A stretch of 64,000 bases of DNA from Actibacterium mucosum KCTC 23349 (GTDB lineage Bacteria > Pseudomonadota > Alphaproteobacteria > Rhodobacterales > Rhodobacteraceae): positions 46,631 to 110,630 of the forward strand of contig NZ_JFKE01000008.1 in the NCBI RefSeq assembly GCF_000647975.1. The letters are read 5' to 3'. Under the pieces are notes generated by a model. The model saw nothing but the letters and a program-made list of their open reading frames with translations. It did no database searches and had not been told where the DNA came from. Numbering within the stretch: the stretch's first letter is position 1; every line of letters begins with the position of its first letter. The position numbers and the translations under genes were made by a program. Below are positions 26,278-35,162 of this stretch, piece by piece.

Positions 26278-27713
26278 TGAGCGGTCTGACCACTTTCCTT
26301 GGCCGTACGCATGGCCGTGGCCGTCTGAGCCTTTATGACTGGCTGTCCTATGGCTATCTTCTGCTGGGCGTTCTGGTGATGCTGGTGCCAGTGCTGTGGC
26401 TGGTTGCCAACTCGTTCAAGTCGAACTTTCAGCTGCAAAGCCTTGATACCAGCCTTCTGCCCTATGAATACGAGCGGATCGGCCGGGCCACGGTGTACGG
26501 GCCGGACGGGCGCGAGATCTTCTTTATCGAGGATCTACCGGGTTGGGCGCTGCGCTGGAACGAGTTGGACGACGAGGAACGCGCCGCGCATGATCCCGTT
26601 GCCCTGCTGAACCAGTTCGAAGGGCGCGAGTATTACGGGCTGCGCTCGCAGCTGGGCCTGACAACGGTGATGACGCGCGCCCTGGTGGCCGAACGCGGCC
26701 TGCCCGAATGGATCATGCGCTATCCCAGCCTGTTTGGCGCGCAGAAGAACCAGTTTGACCCGCAGCCGGTTCTGGACAGCCTTCAGGGCGAAGACCGCCG
26801 GTTGCTGGCCGAATACCTGTCGCTGGAGGGGTACAAGCCCAACACGTTCACCAGCCAGATCGTGGTGACCGGGCCTGATCCGGAAACCGGCGAACCGGGC
26901 CTATTTGCGGTGACCCGGGTGGACGCCACCAAGGAAATCACCCGCGTGCGTTCGGTCAGCCAGCCCGAGCGCGGCGTGCTCAAGATGCCCACCGAAACCC
27001 TGTCGATCAGCCGCAATGTGAGCCCGTCCTGGGGCAACTACTCCGAACCTCTGGGTGACGAACATGGCGGCGAAAGCTTTGATGCGCTGCGCTGTCTTGG
27101 CAACTCGGTCTTTGTGACCATCGTGGCGACGATCATCACGGTGCTGATCAACGCGATGGCGGCCTTTGCCCTGTCGAAATACCGGTTCCGCGGGCAGATC
27201 TCGTTTTATGTGATCATCCTTTCGGCGCTGATGGTTCCGGCCTCGGTCCTGATGGTTGGGATCTTCAAGATGGTGACGGCCACTGGTTTGGCGGGGAACC
27301 TGTGGGGGGTCATCCTGCCCGCCTGTGCCACGCCGGTGGGGGTCTTCATGTTGCGACAATACATGCTGACCATCCCCGACGAGTTGCTGGATGCCGCGCG
27401 CATGGACGCGGCCAGCGAATGGTCGATCTTTTGGCGCATGGTGTTCCCGCTGTCGCTGCCGGCCATTGCCGCGCTGACCATCCTTTCGATCATCTGGCGC
27501 TGGAACGACCTGATCATGCCGATGATCGCGGTATCAACCAACAAAGAGGCCTATACGATCCAGATGTGCCTGCTTGTGTTCAATGGCGAGTTCTTTGACG
27601 CGACCCATTACAAGCTGGCCATGACGGTCATCTCGCTTCTGCCAACTACGCTGGTCTTTGTATTCCTTCAGAAATACATCGCTTCCGGCATCGCAAATAC
27701 AGGAATTAAATAA
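26274..27713 (+). CDS. Sugar ABC transporter permease (MalG-type) with a large periplasmic insertion
   Basis: 479 residues, against about 280 for typical MalG-type permeases. Transmembrane helix 1 is at residues 24-47. A hydrophilic domain of about 220 residues (50-270) follows before helix 2 (about 278-300). The C-terminal part is normal, with the EAA loop LLDAARMDAASEWSIFWRMVFPLSL. The reading frame is intact through the insert and codon use looks like the neighbours, so it is not an assembly artefact. By topology the insert is periplasmic and may contact the binding protein, as the MalF P2 loop does. Confidence 0.88.
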   Translation: MMSGLTTFLGRTHGRGRLSLYDWLSYGYLLLGVLVMLVPVLWLVANSFKSNFQLQSLDTSLLPYEYERIGRATVYGPDGREIFFIEDLPGWALRWNELDDEERAAHDPVALLNQFEGREYYGLRSQLGLTTVMTRALVAERGLPEWIMRYPSLFGAQKNQFDPQPVLDSLQGEDRRLLAEYLSLEGYKPNTFTSQIVVTGPDPETGEPGLFAVTRVDATKEITRVRSVSQPERGVLKMPTETLSISRNVSPSWGNYSEPLGDEHGGESFDALRCLGNSVFVTIVATIITVLINAMAAFALSKYRFRGQISFYVIILSALMVPASVLMVGIFKMVTATGLAGNLWGVILPACATPVGVFMLRQYMLTIPDELLDAARMDAASEWSIFWRMVFPLSLPAIAALTILSIIWRWNDLIMPMIAVSTNKEAYTIQMCLLVFNGEFFDATHYKLAMTVISLLPTTLVFVFLQKYIASGIANTGIK

Positions 27714-28735
27714 TGGCTGAACTGGAAATCCGCGAACTGGTGAAGTTCTATGGCTCGGTCAAGGCCATGAACGAGATCGACCTGACGGTTGATGATGGCG
27801 AGTTCTGTGTGCTGGTGGGCCCGTCGGGCTGTGGCAAGTCCACGCTGTTGCGCATGATTGCCGGGCTGGAAGAGATCTCGGGCGGCACCATTGCCATTGA
27901 CGGCGACGTGGTCAACGACATCTCGGCCGCCGGGCGGGGGCTGGCGATGGTGTTCCAATCCTATGCGCTGTACCCGCATATGTCGGTGCGCCAGAACCTG
28001 GCCTTCGGGTTGGAGAACCTGAAGATGGACCCGGTCGAAATCGACAAGCGCATTGCCGATGCCGCCAAGCTGCTGCGGATCGACGACTACCTGCACCGCA
28101 AGCCCGGCCAGCTATCGGGCGGGCAGAAACAGCGCGTGGCCATTGGCCGGGCGATTGTGCGCGAGCCCAAGATCTATCTCTTTGACGAGCCGCTTTCGAA
28201 CCTTGATGCCGAGCTGCGCGTTGCCACGCGGGTGGAGCTGAAGGCGCTGCACAAGCGGCTGGGCAACACGATGGTCTACGTGACCCATGACCAGGTCGAG
28301 GCGATGACCATGGCCGACAAGATCGTGGTCATGCGCGCCGGGTTTATCGAACAGGTGGGCAAGCCGCTGGACCTTTACAACGCGCCCAACAACAAGTTCG
28401 TGGCCGGTTTCATCGGCTCGCCTGCGATGAACTTCTTCGACCTTGCGCCGCTGACCGATGACATGTCGGCGCTCAGCCCCAAGGGCGCTGTGGCGCTGGG
28501 TGTGCGGCCCGAGCATCTGAGCATCGACGGGCAGGGCGCCACCATCGCCATGACGGTCAGCCATGTGGAGCAACTGGGCTCGGACAGTTTTGTCTATGGC
28601 GCCACCGCCGACGGGCAGCCGCTGTCCGTGAAGCTGAACCACCAGACCGATATCGTGGCCGGGCAAACCATGACGGCCTATTTCGACCCAAAACTTGCCC
28701 ATTGGTTCGACGCGGACGACCAAACGATCCGCTAG
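27713..28735 (+). CDS. Sugar ABC transporter ATPase (MalK/UgpC-type)
   Basis: CUT1-family ATPase, 340 residues. Walker A is GPSGCGKSTLL, the Q-loop MVFQSYALYPHMSV, the signature LSGGQKQRVAIGRAIV and Walker B YLFDEPLSNLDAEL. A C-terminal TOBE-like regulatory domain includes ALGVRPEHLSIDG. Its ATG overlaps the permease stop as TAATG. A terminator follows. Confidence 0.94.
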   Translation: MAELEIRELVKFYGSVKAMNEIDLTVDDGEFCVLVGPSGCGKSTLLRMIAGLEEISGGTIAIDGDVVNDISAAGRGLAMVFQSYALYPHMSVRQNLAFGLENLKMDPVEIDKRIADAAKLLRIDDYLHRKPGQLSGGQKQRVAIGRAIVREPKIYLFDEPLSNLDAELRVATRVELKALHKRLGNTMVYVTHDQVEAMTMADKIVVMRAGFIEQVGKPLDLYNAPNNKFVAGFIGSPAMNFFDLAPLTDDMSALSPKGAVALGVRPEHLSIDGQGATIAMTVSHVEQLGSDSFVYGATADGQPLSVKLNHQTDIVAGQTMTAYFDPKLAHWFDADDQTIR

Positions 28736-28778
28736 AACCCCCGGGGCGCGCATCTCCCAATCGTGCTCCTATTGCCTG

Positions 28779-28818
28779 AAACCGCCTTGCCACGCGCAGG
28801 GCGGTTTTTTTGTTTTTT
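28779..28818 (+). terminator. Intrinsic terminator of the sulfated-sugar importer operon
   Basis: AAACCGCC pairs with GGCGGTTT around a loop of about 13 nt, followed by a long T-rich run (TTTTTTTGTTTTTT). It lies about 45 bp after the ATPase stop. Confidence 0.85.
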
Positions 28819-28842
28819 CTGACTGAACTACGACCTTCGGAC

Positions 28843-28858
28843 CTGTTGGCGCTAACAG
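28843..28858. promoter_or_regulatory. LacI-type operator-like palindrome CTGTTGGCGCTAACAG
   Basis: A 16-bp near-perfect palindrome (arms CTGTT/AACAG, centre GCGC) immediately ahead of a TTGACG that could be a -35 element at 28861. LacI-family operators have this size and a central CG step. It lies 150 bp upstream of the RbsB-like gene. The only LacI gene in the window is 33 kb away and has a different operator, so the regulator is probably encoded elsewhere. Confidence 0.5.
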
Positions 28859-29008
28859 GATTGACGAATCACCGGATAATTAGATCATCAGGTTGTCCAA
28901 CAAATGGATATGCCGGCCAAGTGCCTGCAATTAAGAGAAAATGCGCGTGACCCAGGAGGAGGGCGCGCGGCAACCCCGGTGCCCCGGCGCCGACACGGAG
29001 GAGAAAGT

Positions 29009-30082
29009 ATGTTCAAACCTGCACTGGCGCTGGGCGCTACGATGGCCCTTGGGCTCGGCTTTGCCGGCGCCGCGATGGCCGGCGATCTGGGCGCGGCCTA
29101 CAAGCTGGATACCGGTCAGCTGGCCTCGAAAGGGCCGTCGCCGGAACTGGCCCGCACCGGGCAAGAGCCCGCCCCCAAGCAGGCCGAGCTGCCGATCAAG
29201 GTGGGCTTTACGCCGACCGCGATGAACACCCATTACGACATCGTCATTGCCGGCGCGAAACAGGCCATCAAGGATCTGGGCGGCGAGTCGGTGATCGATC
29301 TGCACATTCAGGCCCCGACCAGCCAGTCGGGCATCGGCCAGCAGATGAACATCGTGGAAACCTGGGTGCAGCGGAACTATGACGTGATCACCATGGCCAC
29401 CGCCAACGATCAGGCGATGATGCCGATGTACGAGCGTGCGGCCAAGAAGGGCATCCCGGTGTTCATGTTCAACATGCCTACCGCCATGTCCACCAACCCG
29501 TTCTTCGTGTCGAACGTTGGCTATGACCAGCACGAGGCCGGCCGCCTGATCGGCCTGTATGTCAAGGAAACCTATGGTGACACGCCCACCAACCTGGTGA
29601 TCCTGGAAGGTCTGCCCGGCGTGCACAACACCCAGCGGCTGACCGGGTTCAAGGAAGGTCTGGGCGACACGCCCAACGTCAAGATCATCGCCAGCCAGCC
29701 CGCCGGCTGGGTGCGGTCCGAGGGGCAGTCGGTGATGGAGAACATCCTGACCGCGCATCCCGACGATATCGACGTGGTCTGGGGCATGTATGACGAGATG
29801 GCGCTGGGTGCGCTGGCCGCGATCAAGGGTCGTGGCGCCGAAGGCATCGACATCATCGGCTATGACAACACGCCCGACGCCTATGACGCGATCAAGCGGG
29901 GCGACATGCATGTCACCGTGGACACCGCCGCCAAAGAGATGGGGTATAACCTGATCATGGCCGTGCACGACTATGCGGTGAAGGGCCAGATGGTCGACAA
30001 GGTCATCAACTCCGAAGTGGTGGTCTGGGATGGCGGCAATATCGACGCCTTCGACACCGACAATTACGTCTTTGTCGAATAA
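29009..30082 (+). CDS. Sugar ABC transporter periplasmic binding protein, RbsB-type
   Basis: CUT2-type binding protein, 357 residues. The signal peptide is MFKPALALGATMALGLGFAG to about residue 24. A linker of about 35 residues (KGPSPELARTGQEPAPKQAE) precedes the fold, which begins LPIKVGFTPTAMNTHYDIV. Later segments are WGMYDEMALGALAAIKGRG and IIGYDNTPDAYDAIKRGDM. GGAGGAGAAAGT precedes the ATG. The charged linker is unusual for this family. It leads an RbsBAC operon. Confidence 0.9.
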   Translation: MFKPALALGATMALGLGFAGAAMAGDLGAAYKLDTGQLASKGPSPELARTGQEPAPKQAELPIKVGFTPTAMNTHYDIVIAGAKQAIKDLGGESVIDLHIQAPTSQSGIGQQMNIVETWVQRNYDVITMATANDQAMMPMYERAAKKGIPVFMFNMPTAMSTNPFFVSNVGYDQHEAGRLIGLYVKETYGDTPTNLVILEGLPGVHNTQRLTGFKEGLGDTPNVKIIASQPAGWVRSEGQSVMENILTAHPDDIDVVWGMYDEMALGALAAIKGRGAEGIDIIGYDNTPDAYDAIKRGDMHVTVDTAAKEMGYNLIMAVHDYAVKGQMVDKVINSEVVVWDGGNIDAFDTDNYVFVE

Positions 30083-30085
30083 CGC

Positions 30086-31672
30086 GTGGCGCCGCCAATG
30101 GTTGATCCGGTCCGCACTTCCGATCGCGCCGCTGGCGGCGTGCCACCCGAAGGGGCGCCCGCGCCCCTTCTGACCATGTCGGCCGTGTCCAAGGCCTATG
30201 GCCCGGTGCAGGCCTGCGCCGATGTGTCGATGACCCTGAACCGGGGCGAGGTGTTGATCCTTGTCGGCGAAAACGGCGCGGGCAAGTCGACGTTGATGAA
30301 GATCCTGGCCGGTGCGATCAGCCGCGACAGCGGCGACGTGCATATCGACGGCGCGCCGGTGGATCTGGGCCACCCGCGCCGCGCGATGGAGGCCGGGATC
30401 GGCATCGTCCACCAGGAACTGGCGCTGGCCGAGGATATGAGCGTGGTCGAGAACCTGTTTCTGGGCCGCGAACGCACCCGCGCCGGGCTGCTGGACCGCG
30501 CCGCGATGCGCGCCGAGGCGGCCGAACTGTTCGCCGGGCTGGGCGTCACCATCAACCCCGATGCCGAGATCGCCTCGCTGTCGTTGGGTCAGCGGCAGAT
30601 GGTCGAGATCGCGCGCGCGGTATCGCTGAACTCCAACATCCTGATTTTGGACGAACCCACCGCGTCGCTGGAATCGGCGGCCCGCGCACAGCTGTTTGCC
30701 ACCCTGCGCGGCCTTCAGGCCAAAGGCGTGGGGATCATCTTCTGCTCGCATCACCTCGAGGAATGCCTGGATATCGGCGACCGCGTGATGGTCATGCGCG
30801 ATGGCCGCAAAGTGGCGGATCGCGATGCCGCGGGCCTGTCGGTCGATGACGTGATCGCCGATATGCTGGGCCAGGAGATCGGCCACCAATATCCGCCCCG
30901 CGACCGCGCCCCGGGCGCGGTGGTGGTGGCCACGCAGGGCCTGCACCGCGCCGGGCATTTTGATGATGTCGCGATTACTCTGCGCGCGGGCGAGGTTGTG
31001 GGCTTTGGCGGGCTTGACGGCTCGGGCAAGGTCGAGGTGGCGCGGGCCCTGTTCGGGGCCGAGGGGTTCGATGCGGGCACCATCACGCTGGATGGCGCGC
31101 CGTTGCCCGGCGGCTGGAACCCGGCCCGCGCCATGGCGCGCGGCTTTGCCTTTCTGCCCGGTGAACGCAAAACCCAGGGGCTGTTCCTGGATGAAAGCGT
31201 GGCCTACAACATGTCTTTTGCCGCGCTCAGACGGCTGGCGGGGCGGCTGCTGTCGCTGGGCCGAGAGCGCCGCGCGGTGGCCGACAAGATCACCCGGTTG
31301 CGGGTGAAAACCCCCAGCCAGACCATCGCCATTCGGGGCCTGTCTGGCGGCAACCAGCAAAAGGTGCTGGTGGGCCGCTGGATGCTGCGCGAGCCGCGCG
31401 TTCTGATCTTCGAAGAACCCACCCGCGGCATCGACGTACACGCCAAGACCGAGGTCTACGCCCTGATCGGCGAGCTGGTGGCCGCCGGCAGCGCGGTTCT
31501 GATCGTGTCCTCGGACCTGCCCGAGCTCGAAGGGCTGTGCGACCGCGTCTATGTCTTTCGCCGCGGCCGCGTGGCCGGTGAACTGGCGGGCGACGCCATC
31601 ACCCAACCCGCCATCGCCGCCCGTGCCACATCCGATACCAATACGGCCCAACGGCCATCAGACGCGGCCTGA
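30086..31672 (+). CDS. Sugar ABC transporter ATPase, RbsA-type (two NBDs)
   Basis: 528 residues, two nucleotide-binding domains. The first has GENGAGKSTLMKI and ILDEPTASLES, the second GLDGSGKVEVARA with LSGGNQQKVLVGRW and EEPTRGIDVH. The start is uncertain: GTG 30086 is only 3 nt after the preceding stop, and ATG 30098 is the alternative; neither has a clear ribosome site. An N-terminal tail of about 28 residues rich in Pro/Ala comes before the ATPase fold. Confidence 0.92.
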   Translation: MAPPMVDPVRTSDRAAGGVPPEGAPAPLLTMSAVSKAYGPVQACADVSMTLNRGEVLILVGENGAGKSTLMKILAGAISRDSGDVHIDGAPVDLGHPRRAMEAGIGIVHQELALAEDMSVVENLFLGRERTRAGLLDRAAMRAEAAELFAGLGVTINPDAEIASLSLGQRQMVEIARAVSLNSNILILDEPTASLESAARAQLFATLRGLQAKGVGIIFCSHHLEECLDIGDRVMVMRDGRKVADRDAAGLSVDDVIADMLGQEIGHQYPPRDRAPGAVVVATQGLHRAGHFDDVAITLRAGEVVGFGGLDGSGKVEVARALFGAEGFDAGTITLDGAPLPGGWNPARAMARGFAFLPGERKTQGLFLDESVAYNMSFAALRRLAGRLLSLGRERRAVADKITRLRVKTPSQTIAIRGLSGGNQQKVLVGRWMLREPRVLIFEEPTRGIDVHAKTEVYALIGELVAAGSAVLIVSSDLPELEGLCDRVYVFRRGRVAGELAGDAITQPAIAARATSDTNTAQRPSDAA

Positions 31673-31693
31673 CGCCGCGAGGGAGAGACCGAA

Positions 31694-32659
31694 ATGTCCG
31701 TATCCGAAACCAACCCGCGCCGCCTTCTGCCCGATTTCAGCCGGGGCGGTGGCATCCTGATCGCGTTCATCGTGCTGTGCGTGGCGCTGAGCTTTGCGTC
31801 GCCCTATTTCCTGACGGTGGACAACCTGTTCATCGTGGCGCGGCAGTCGATCTTTATCATGATCATGGCGCTGGCCATGACCTTTGTGATCGGCATGGGG
31901 GGCATCGACCTGTCGGTTGGCGCGGTGCTGGCGCTGTGCGGGGCGGTGACGGCGTGGCTGTTGCTGGCCGGTTACCCAACCATCGTGGCGGTGATCGCGG
32001 CGATGGCGCTGGGCACCGTGATCGGCGGGTTTTCCGGCGTGCTGATCGCCTATTTTGGCATGACCGATTTCATCGTGACGCTGGGCGTGATGAGCGTGGT
32101 GCGCGGCATCATCATGGTCTTTACCGAAGGTGTGCCCTTCTTTGGCTTGCGCATCGAGAGCTTTCAGTACCTCGCACAGGGCTATCTGGGCCCGGTCCCG
32201 GTGCCGGTGGCCATTGGCGCGCTGCTGTTCGTGGGCTGCTGGATCCTGCTGAACCGCACGCCCTTTGGCCGGCAGGTGGTGGCGATTGGTTCCAACGCCG
32301 AGGCCGCGCGCCTGAACGGCACGCAGGTGCGCGGCGTCAAGGTGCGCATCTATATGCTGAGCGGGCTGTTTGCCGGGATTGCCGGGGTGCTGCTGACCTC
32401 GCGGCTTGAGGCGGCGATGCCCGAGGCGGGGCTGGGATACGAGCTGGACGTGATCGCCGCGGTGGTGATCGGCGGCACCAGCCTGGCCGGTGGCCGCGCG
32501 ATGTTGTTTGGCACGGTGCTGGGCGCGCTGGTGATGGGCGTGGTGCGCAACGGTCTGAACCTGCTGGAGGTCAACACGTTCTGGCACCAGGTGGTGATCG
32601 GCGCCATCATCCTGATCGCCGTGGGTGTCGACAAGTTTTCCAACCGCGCCAGCCGCTGA
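31694..32659 (+). CDS. Sugar ABC transporter permease, RbsC-type
   Basis: CUT2 permease, 321 residues, multi-spanning. Landmarks are IGMGGIDLSVGAVLALCGAV and TSRLEAAMPEAGLGYELDVIAAVVIGGTS (read in parts). GAGGGAGAGACC precedes the ATG. It completes the importer with the binding protein and ATPase upstream. Confidence 0.93.
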   Translation: MSVSETNPRRLLPDFSRGGGILIAFIVLCVALSFASPYFLTVDNLFIVARQSIFIMIMALAMTFVIGMGGIDLSVGAVLALCGAVTAWLLLAGYPTIVAVIAAMALGTVIGGFSGVLIAYFGMTDFIVTLGVMSVVRGIIMVFTEGVPFFGLRIESFQYLAQGYLGPVPVPVAIGALLFVGCWILLNRTPFGRQVVAIGSNAEAARLNGTQVRGVKVRIYMLSGLFAGIAGVLLTSRLEAAMPEAGLGYELDVIAAVVIGGTSLAGGRAMLFGTVLGALVMGVVRNGLNLLEVNTFWHQVVIGAIILIAVGVDKFSNRASR

Positions 32660-32678
32660 CCAAGACAGGAGAGACCCG

Positions 32679-33050
32679 ATGACCCTTCCCGAAAACGCCA
32701 CCCCGCGGCAGGTCGCCGAGAGCTATTGGGCCGCCGAATGCACCCGCGATGTGGATGCGATCCTGGCCCATTACCACGAAGATGCCGCGTTCACCGTGGC
32801 CGGCACCCATCTGGTGGGCCACGACCAGATCGCGACGTTTTATGCCAGCTCGGGCGCGCAATATCCCGGTCTGGTGCTGGAGATCACGCACGAAGTGTCC
32901 AACGGCCCCGAGGCCAGCCTGGAATGGACGGCGCATCTGACCGACCCGGCGGGCAAAACCGTGGTGCTGAAAGGCGTGAACATCATCCGCGTCGAAGGCG
33001 GCAAATTCCGCACCGTGCGGGCCTATTTCGACCCCTCGGCCTTCGACTGA
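32679..33050 (+). CDS. Small NTF2-like (SnoaL-like) protein
   Basis: 123-residue cytoplasmic protein of the NTF2-like alpha+beta cone fold. The typical opening is a helix with AESYWAAECTRDVDAILAHYHEDAAFTV, followed by strands around LEWTAHLTDPAGKTVVLKGVNIIRVEGGKF. AGGAGAG precedes the ATG, and the gap to the permease is 19 bp, so it is part of the transport operon. The fold includes ketosteroid isomerase, dehydratases and lactone or polyketide cyclases. It could isomerise or hydrate the imported sugar or its lactone. Function cannot be fixed. Confidence 0.75.
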   Translation: MTLPENATPRQVAESYWAAECTRDVDAILAHYHEDAAFTVAGTHLVGHDQIATFYASSGAQYPGLVLEITHEVSNGPEASLEWTAHLTDPAGKTVVLKGVNIIRVEGGKFRTVRAYFDPSAFD

Positions 33051-33067
33051 GGCACGGATTTCTCCCT

Positions 33068-33113
33068 GAGGGCGCCCTTTGTTCGTGAGAGCAGGGGGTG
33101 CCCTCTCCTTTTT
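33068..33113 (+). terminator. Intrinsic terminator of the RbsBAC/NTF2-like operon
   Basis: GAGGGCGCCC pairs with GGGTGCCCTC (one wobble) around an 18-nt loop, followed by TCCTTTTT. It starts 18 bp after the NTF2-like stop. Confidence 0.8.
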
Positions 33114-33274
33114 GCCCGTTGCCCCGCGAAACGTGAATAGCGGTATTTGAACAAGTCAGGCGGTGTGGGTTTAAAAACTTTCGATTGCGGGTGTCCTTGG
33201 CGCAAGAATGTGTCAAAAGGGGCGACGAAATCGAAACTCAACGGTGACACACCGACATCAGACGGGGCCAGCTT

Positions 33275-35119
33275 ATGCCACATTATCGTTCCCGACGTTC
33301 CACCCATGGCCGCAACATGGCCGGCGCGCGCGGCCTTTGGCGCGCCACCGGCATGACCGACAGCGATTTCGGCAAGCCGATCATCGCGGTGGTGAACAGC
33401 TTTACCCAGTTTGTGCCCGGCCACGTGCACCTGAAGGATCTGGGCCAGATGGTCGCGCGCGAGATCGAGGCCGCCGGTGGCGTGGCCAAAGAGTTCAACA
33501 CCATCGCTGTGGATGACGGTATTGCGATGGGCCATGACGGGATGCTTTATTCGCTGCCCTCGCGCGAGGTGATTGCCGACAGCGTCGAATACATGGTCAA
33601 CGCCCATTGCGCCGACGCGATGGTCTGTATCTCGAACTGCGACAAGATCACGCCGGGGATGCTGATGGCGGCGATGCGGCTGAACATCCCGGCGATCTTT
33701 GTGTCGGGCGGCCCGATGGAGGCCGGCAAGGTCGATCTGGCCGATCTGGATCTGAAAAAGGTGGATCTGGTGGACGCGATGGTCGCCGCCGCCGACGAAA
33801 GCTTTACCGACGAACAGGTGCAGCATATCGAGGAAAACGCCTGCCCGACCTGCGGGTCGTGCTCGGGCATGTTCACCGCGAACTCGATGAACTGCCTGGC
33901 CGAGGCGCTGGGCCTGGCGCTGCCGGGCAATGGCTCGACGCTGGCCACCCATGCCGACCGCAAGCACCTGTTCCTTGAGGCCGGGCGCCGCATCGTTGAC
34001 ATCACCAAGCGCCACTACGAGGGCGAAGAGGCGGGCCTGCTGCCGCGCGAGATCGCCACGTTCGAGGCCTTCGAAAACGCTATGAGCCTGGATATCGCCA
34101 TGGGCGGGTCCACCAACACCGTTTTGCACCTGCTGGCCATCGCGCATGAGGGCAAGGTGGATTTCACCATGACCGACATGGACCGGCTCAGCCGCAAGGT
34201 GCCGTGCCTGTGCAAGGTCGCGCCGAACATCCACAATGTGCATATGGAGGATGTGCACCGCGCGGGCGGCATCTTCTCGATCCTGGGCGAGCTGCATCGC
34301 GGCGGGCTGATCCATTCCGACGTGTCCACCGTGCATTCGAACACGATGGGCGAGGCGATTGCGAAATGGGACATCAAGGTTGCCAACAACCCCGAGGCCG
34401 AGCAACTGTTTAAAGCCGCGCCGGGCGGTGTGCGCACCACGCAGGCCTTTTCGACCGAGAACCGGTATAAGGAACTGGATACCGACCGCGAGGGTGGGGT
34501 GATCCGCACGGTGGAGCACGCGTTCTCGAAGGATGGCGGGCTGGCCGTGTTGTTTGGCAATATCGCGCGGGATGGCTGTATCGTGAAAACCGCGGGCGTG
34601 GATGAGAGCATTCTGAAGTTCTCGGGCCCTGCCAAGGTGTTTGAAAGCCAGGACGCGGCGGTGAACGGCATTCTGAACAACAAGGTTGCCGCCGGCGAGG
34701 TGGTGATCATCCGCTATGAAGGGCCGCAGGGCGGGCCGGGGATGCAGGAAATGCTGTACCCGACCAGCTATTTGAAATCCAAGGGTCTGGGCAAGAAATG
34801 CGCGCTGCTGACCGATGGGCGGTTCTCGGGCGGCACGTCTGGTCTGTCGATCGGCCATGCCTCGCCCGAGGCGGCCGAGGGTGGCGCGATTGGCCTGGTG
34901 GAGACCGGGGATATGATCGAGATCGACATCCCCAACCGGACGATCAACCTGATGGTCGATGACGCCGAATTGCAGGCACGTCGTGACGCGAAGGGGCCGT
35001 TGCCGTGGACGCCGGCCGAGCCACGCAAGCGTGCGGTGTCGACGGCGTTGCGGGCCTATGCGGCCTTTGCATCGTCGGCGGCCAAGGGCGCTGTGCGGAT
35101 TTTGCCGGGCGACGAATAA
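33275..35119 (+). CDS. ilvD: Dihydroxy-acid dehydratase
   Basis: Iron-sulfur dehydratase of valine, leucine and isoleucine synthesis, 614 residues, as in E. coli IlvD. The start [20 protein letters not shown] is conserved. Cluster cysteines are in [10 protein letters not shown] and [19 protein letters not shown]. It converts 2,3-dihydroxy-3-methylbutanoate (or -pentanoate) to the 2-keto acid. Related IlvD/Edd enzymes dehydrate sugar acids, but the N-terminus and overall length here are those of the true amino-acid enzyme. It is a single-gene unit between terminators. Confidence 0.95.
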   Translation: MPHYRSRRSTHGRNMAGARGLWRATGMTDSDFGKPIIAVVNSFTQFVPGHVHLKDLGQMVAREIEAAGGVAKEFNTIAVDDGIAMGHDGMLYSLPSREVIADSVEYMVNAHCADAMVCISNCDKITPGMLMAAMRLNIPAIFVSGGPMEAGKVDLADLDLKKVDLVDAMVAAADESFTDEQVQHIEENACPTCGSCSGMFTANSMNCLAEALGLALPGNGSTLATHADRKHLFLEAGRRIVDITKRHYEGEEAGLLPREIATFEAFENAMSLDIAMGGSTNTVLHLLAIAHEGKVDFTMTDMDRLSRKVPCLCKVAPNIHNVHMEDVHRAGGIFSILGELHRGGLIHSDVSTVHSNTMGEAIAKWDIKVANNPEAEQLFKAAPGGVRTTQAFSTENRYKELDTDREGGVIRTVEHAFSKDGGLAVLFGNIARDGCIVKTAGVDESILKFSGPAKVFESQDAAVNGILNNKVAAGEVVIIRYEGPQGGPGMQEMLYPTSYLKSKGLGKKCALLTDGRFSGGTSGLSIGHASPEAAEGGAIGLVETGDMIEIDIPNRTINLMVDDAELQARRDAKGPLPWTPAEPRKRAVSTALRAYAAFASSAAKGAVRILPGDE

Positions 35120-35148
35120 CGCCCGGCTCGGCATACCCTGACGGGTAT
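35104..35148. terminator. Weak stem-loops between convergent ilvD and dgoK-like genes
   Basis: GCCGGGC (35104-35110) and GCCCGGC (35121-35127) pair across the ilvD stop codon. A second hairpin, ATACCC-TGAC-GGGTAT, spans 35133-35148 and is followed by TTCTCGCCTT. Neither has a strong T-run, so termination strength is doubtful. Confidence 0.4.
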
Positions 35149-35162
35149 TTCTCGCCTTAGGG

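Noticed and set aside
28931..31651. A 906-codon open frame on the minus strand
   Set aside because: It lies opposite the RbsB- and RbsA-like genes, which have clear motifs and ribosome sites. The long frame comes from GC-rich third positions; its translation is His/Arg/Gly-rich with no domain.
33275..35119. Sugar-acid dehydratase of the IlvD/Edd family linked to the dgoK locus
   Set aside because: The N-terminus and length are those of true dihydroxy-acid dehydratase, and it is convergent with dgoK, not co-transcribed.
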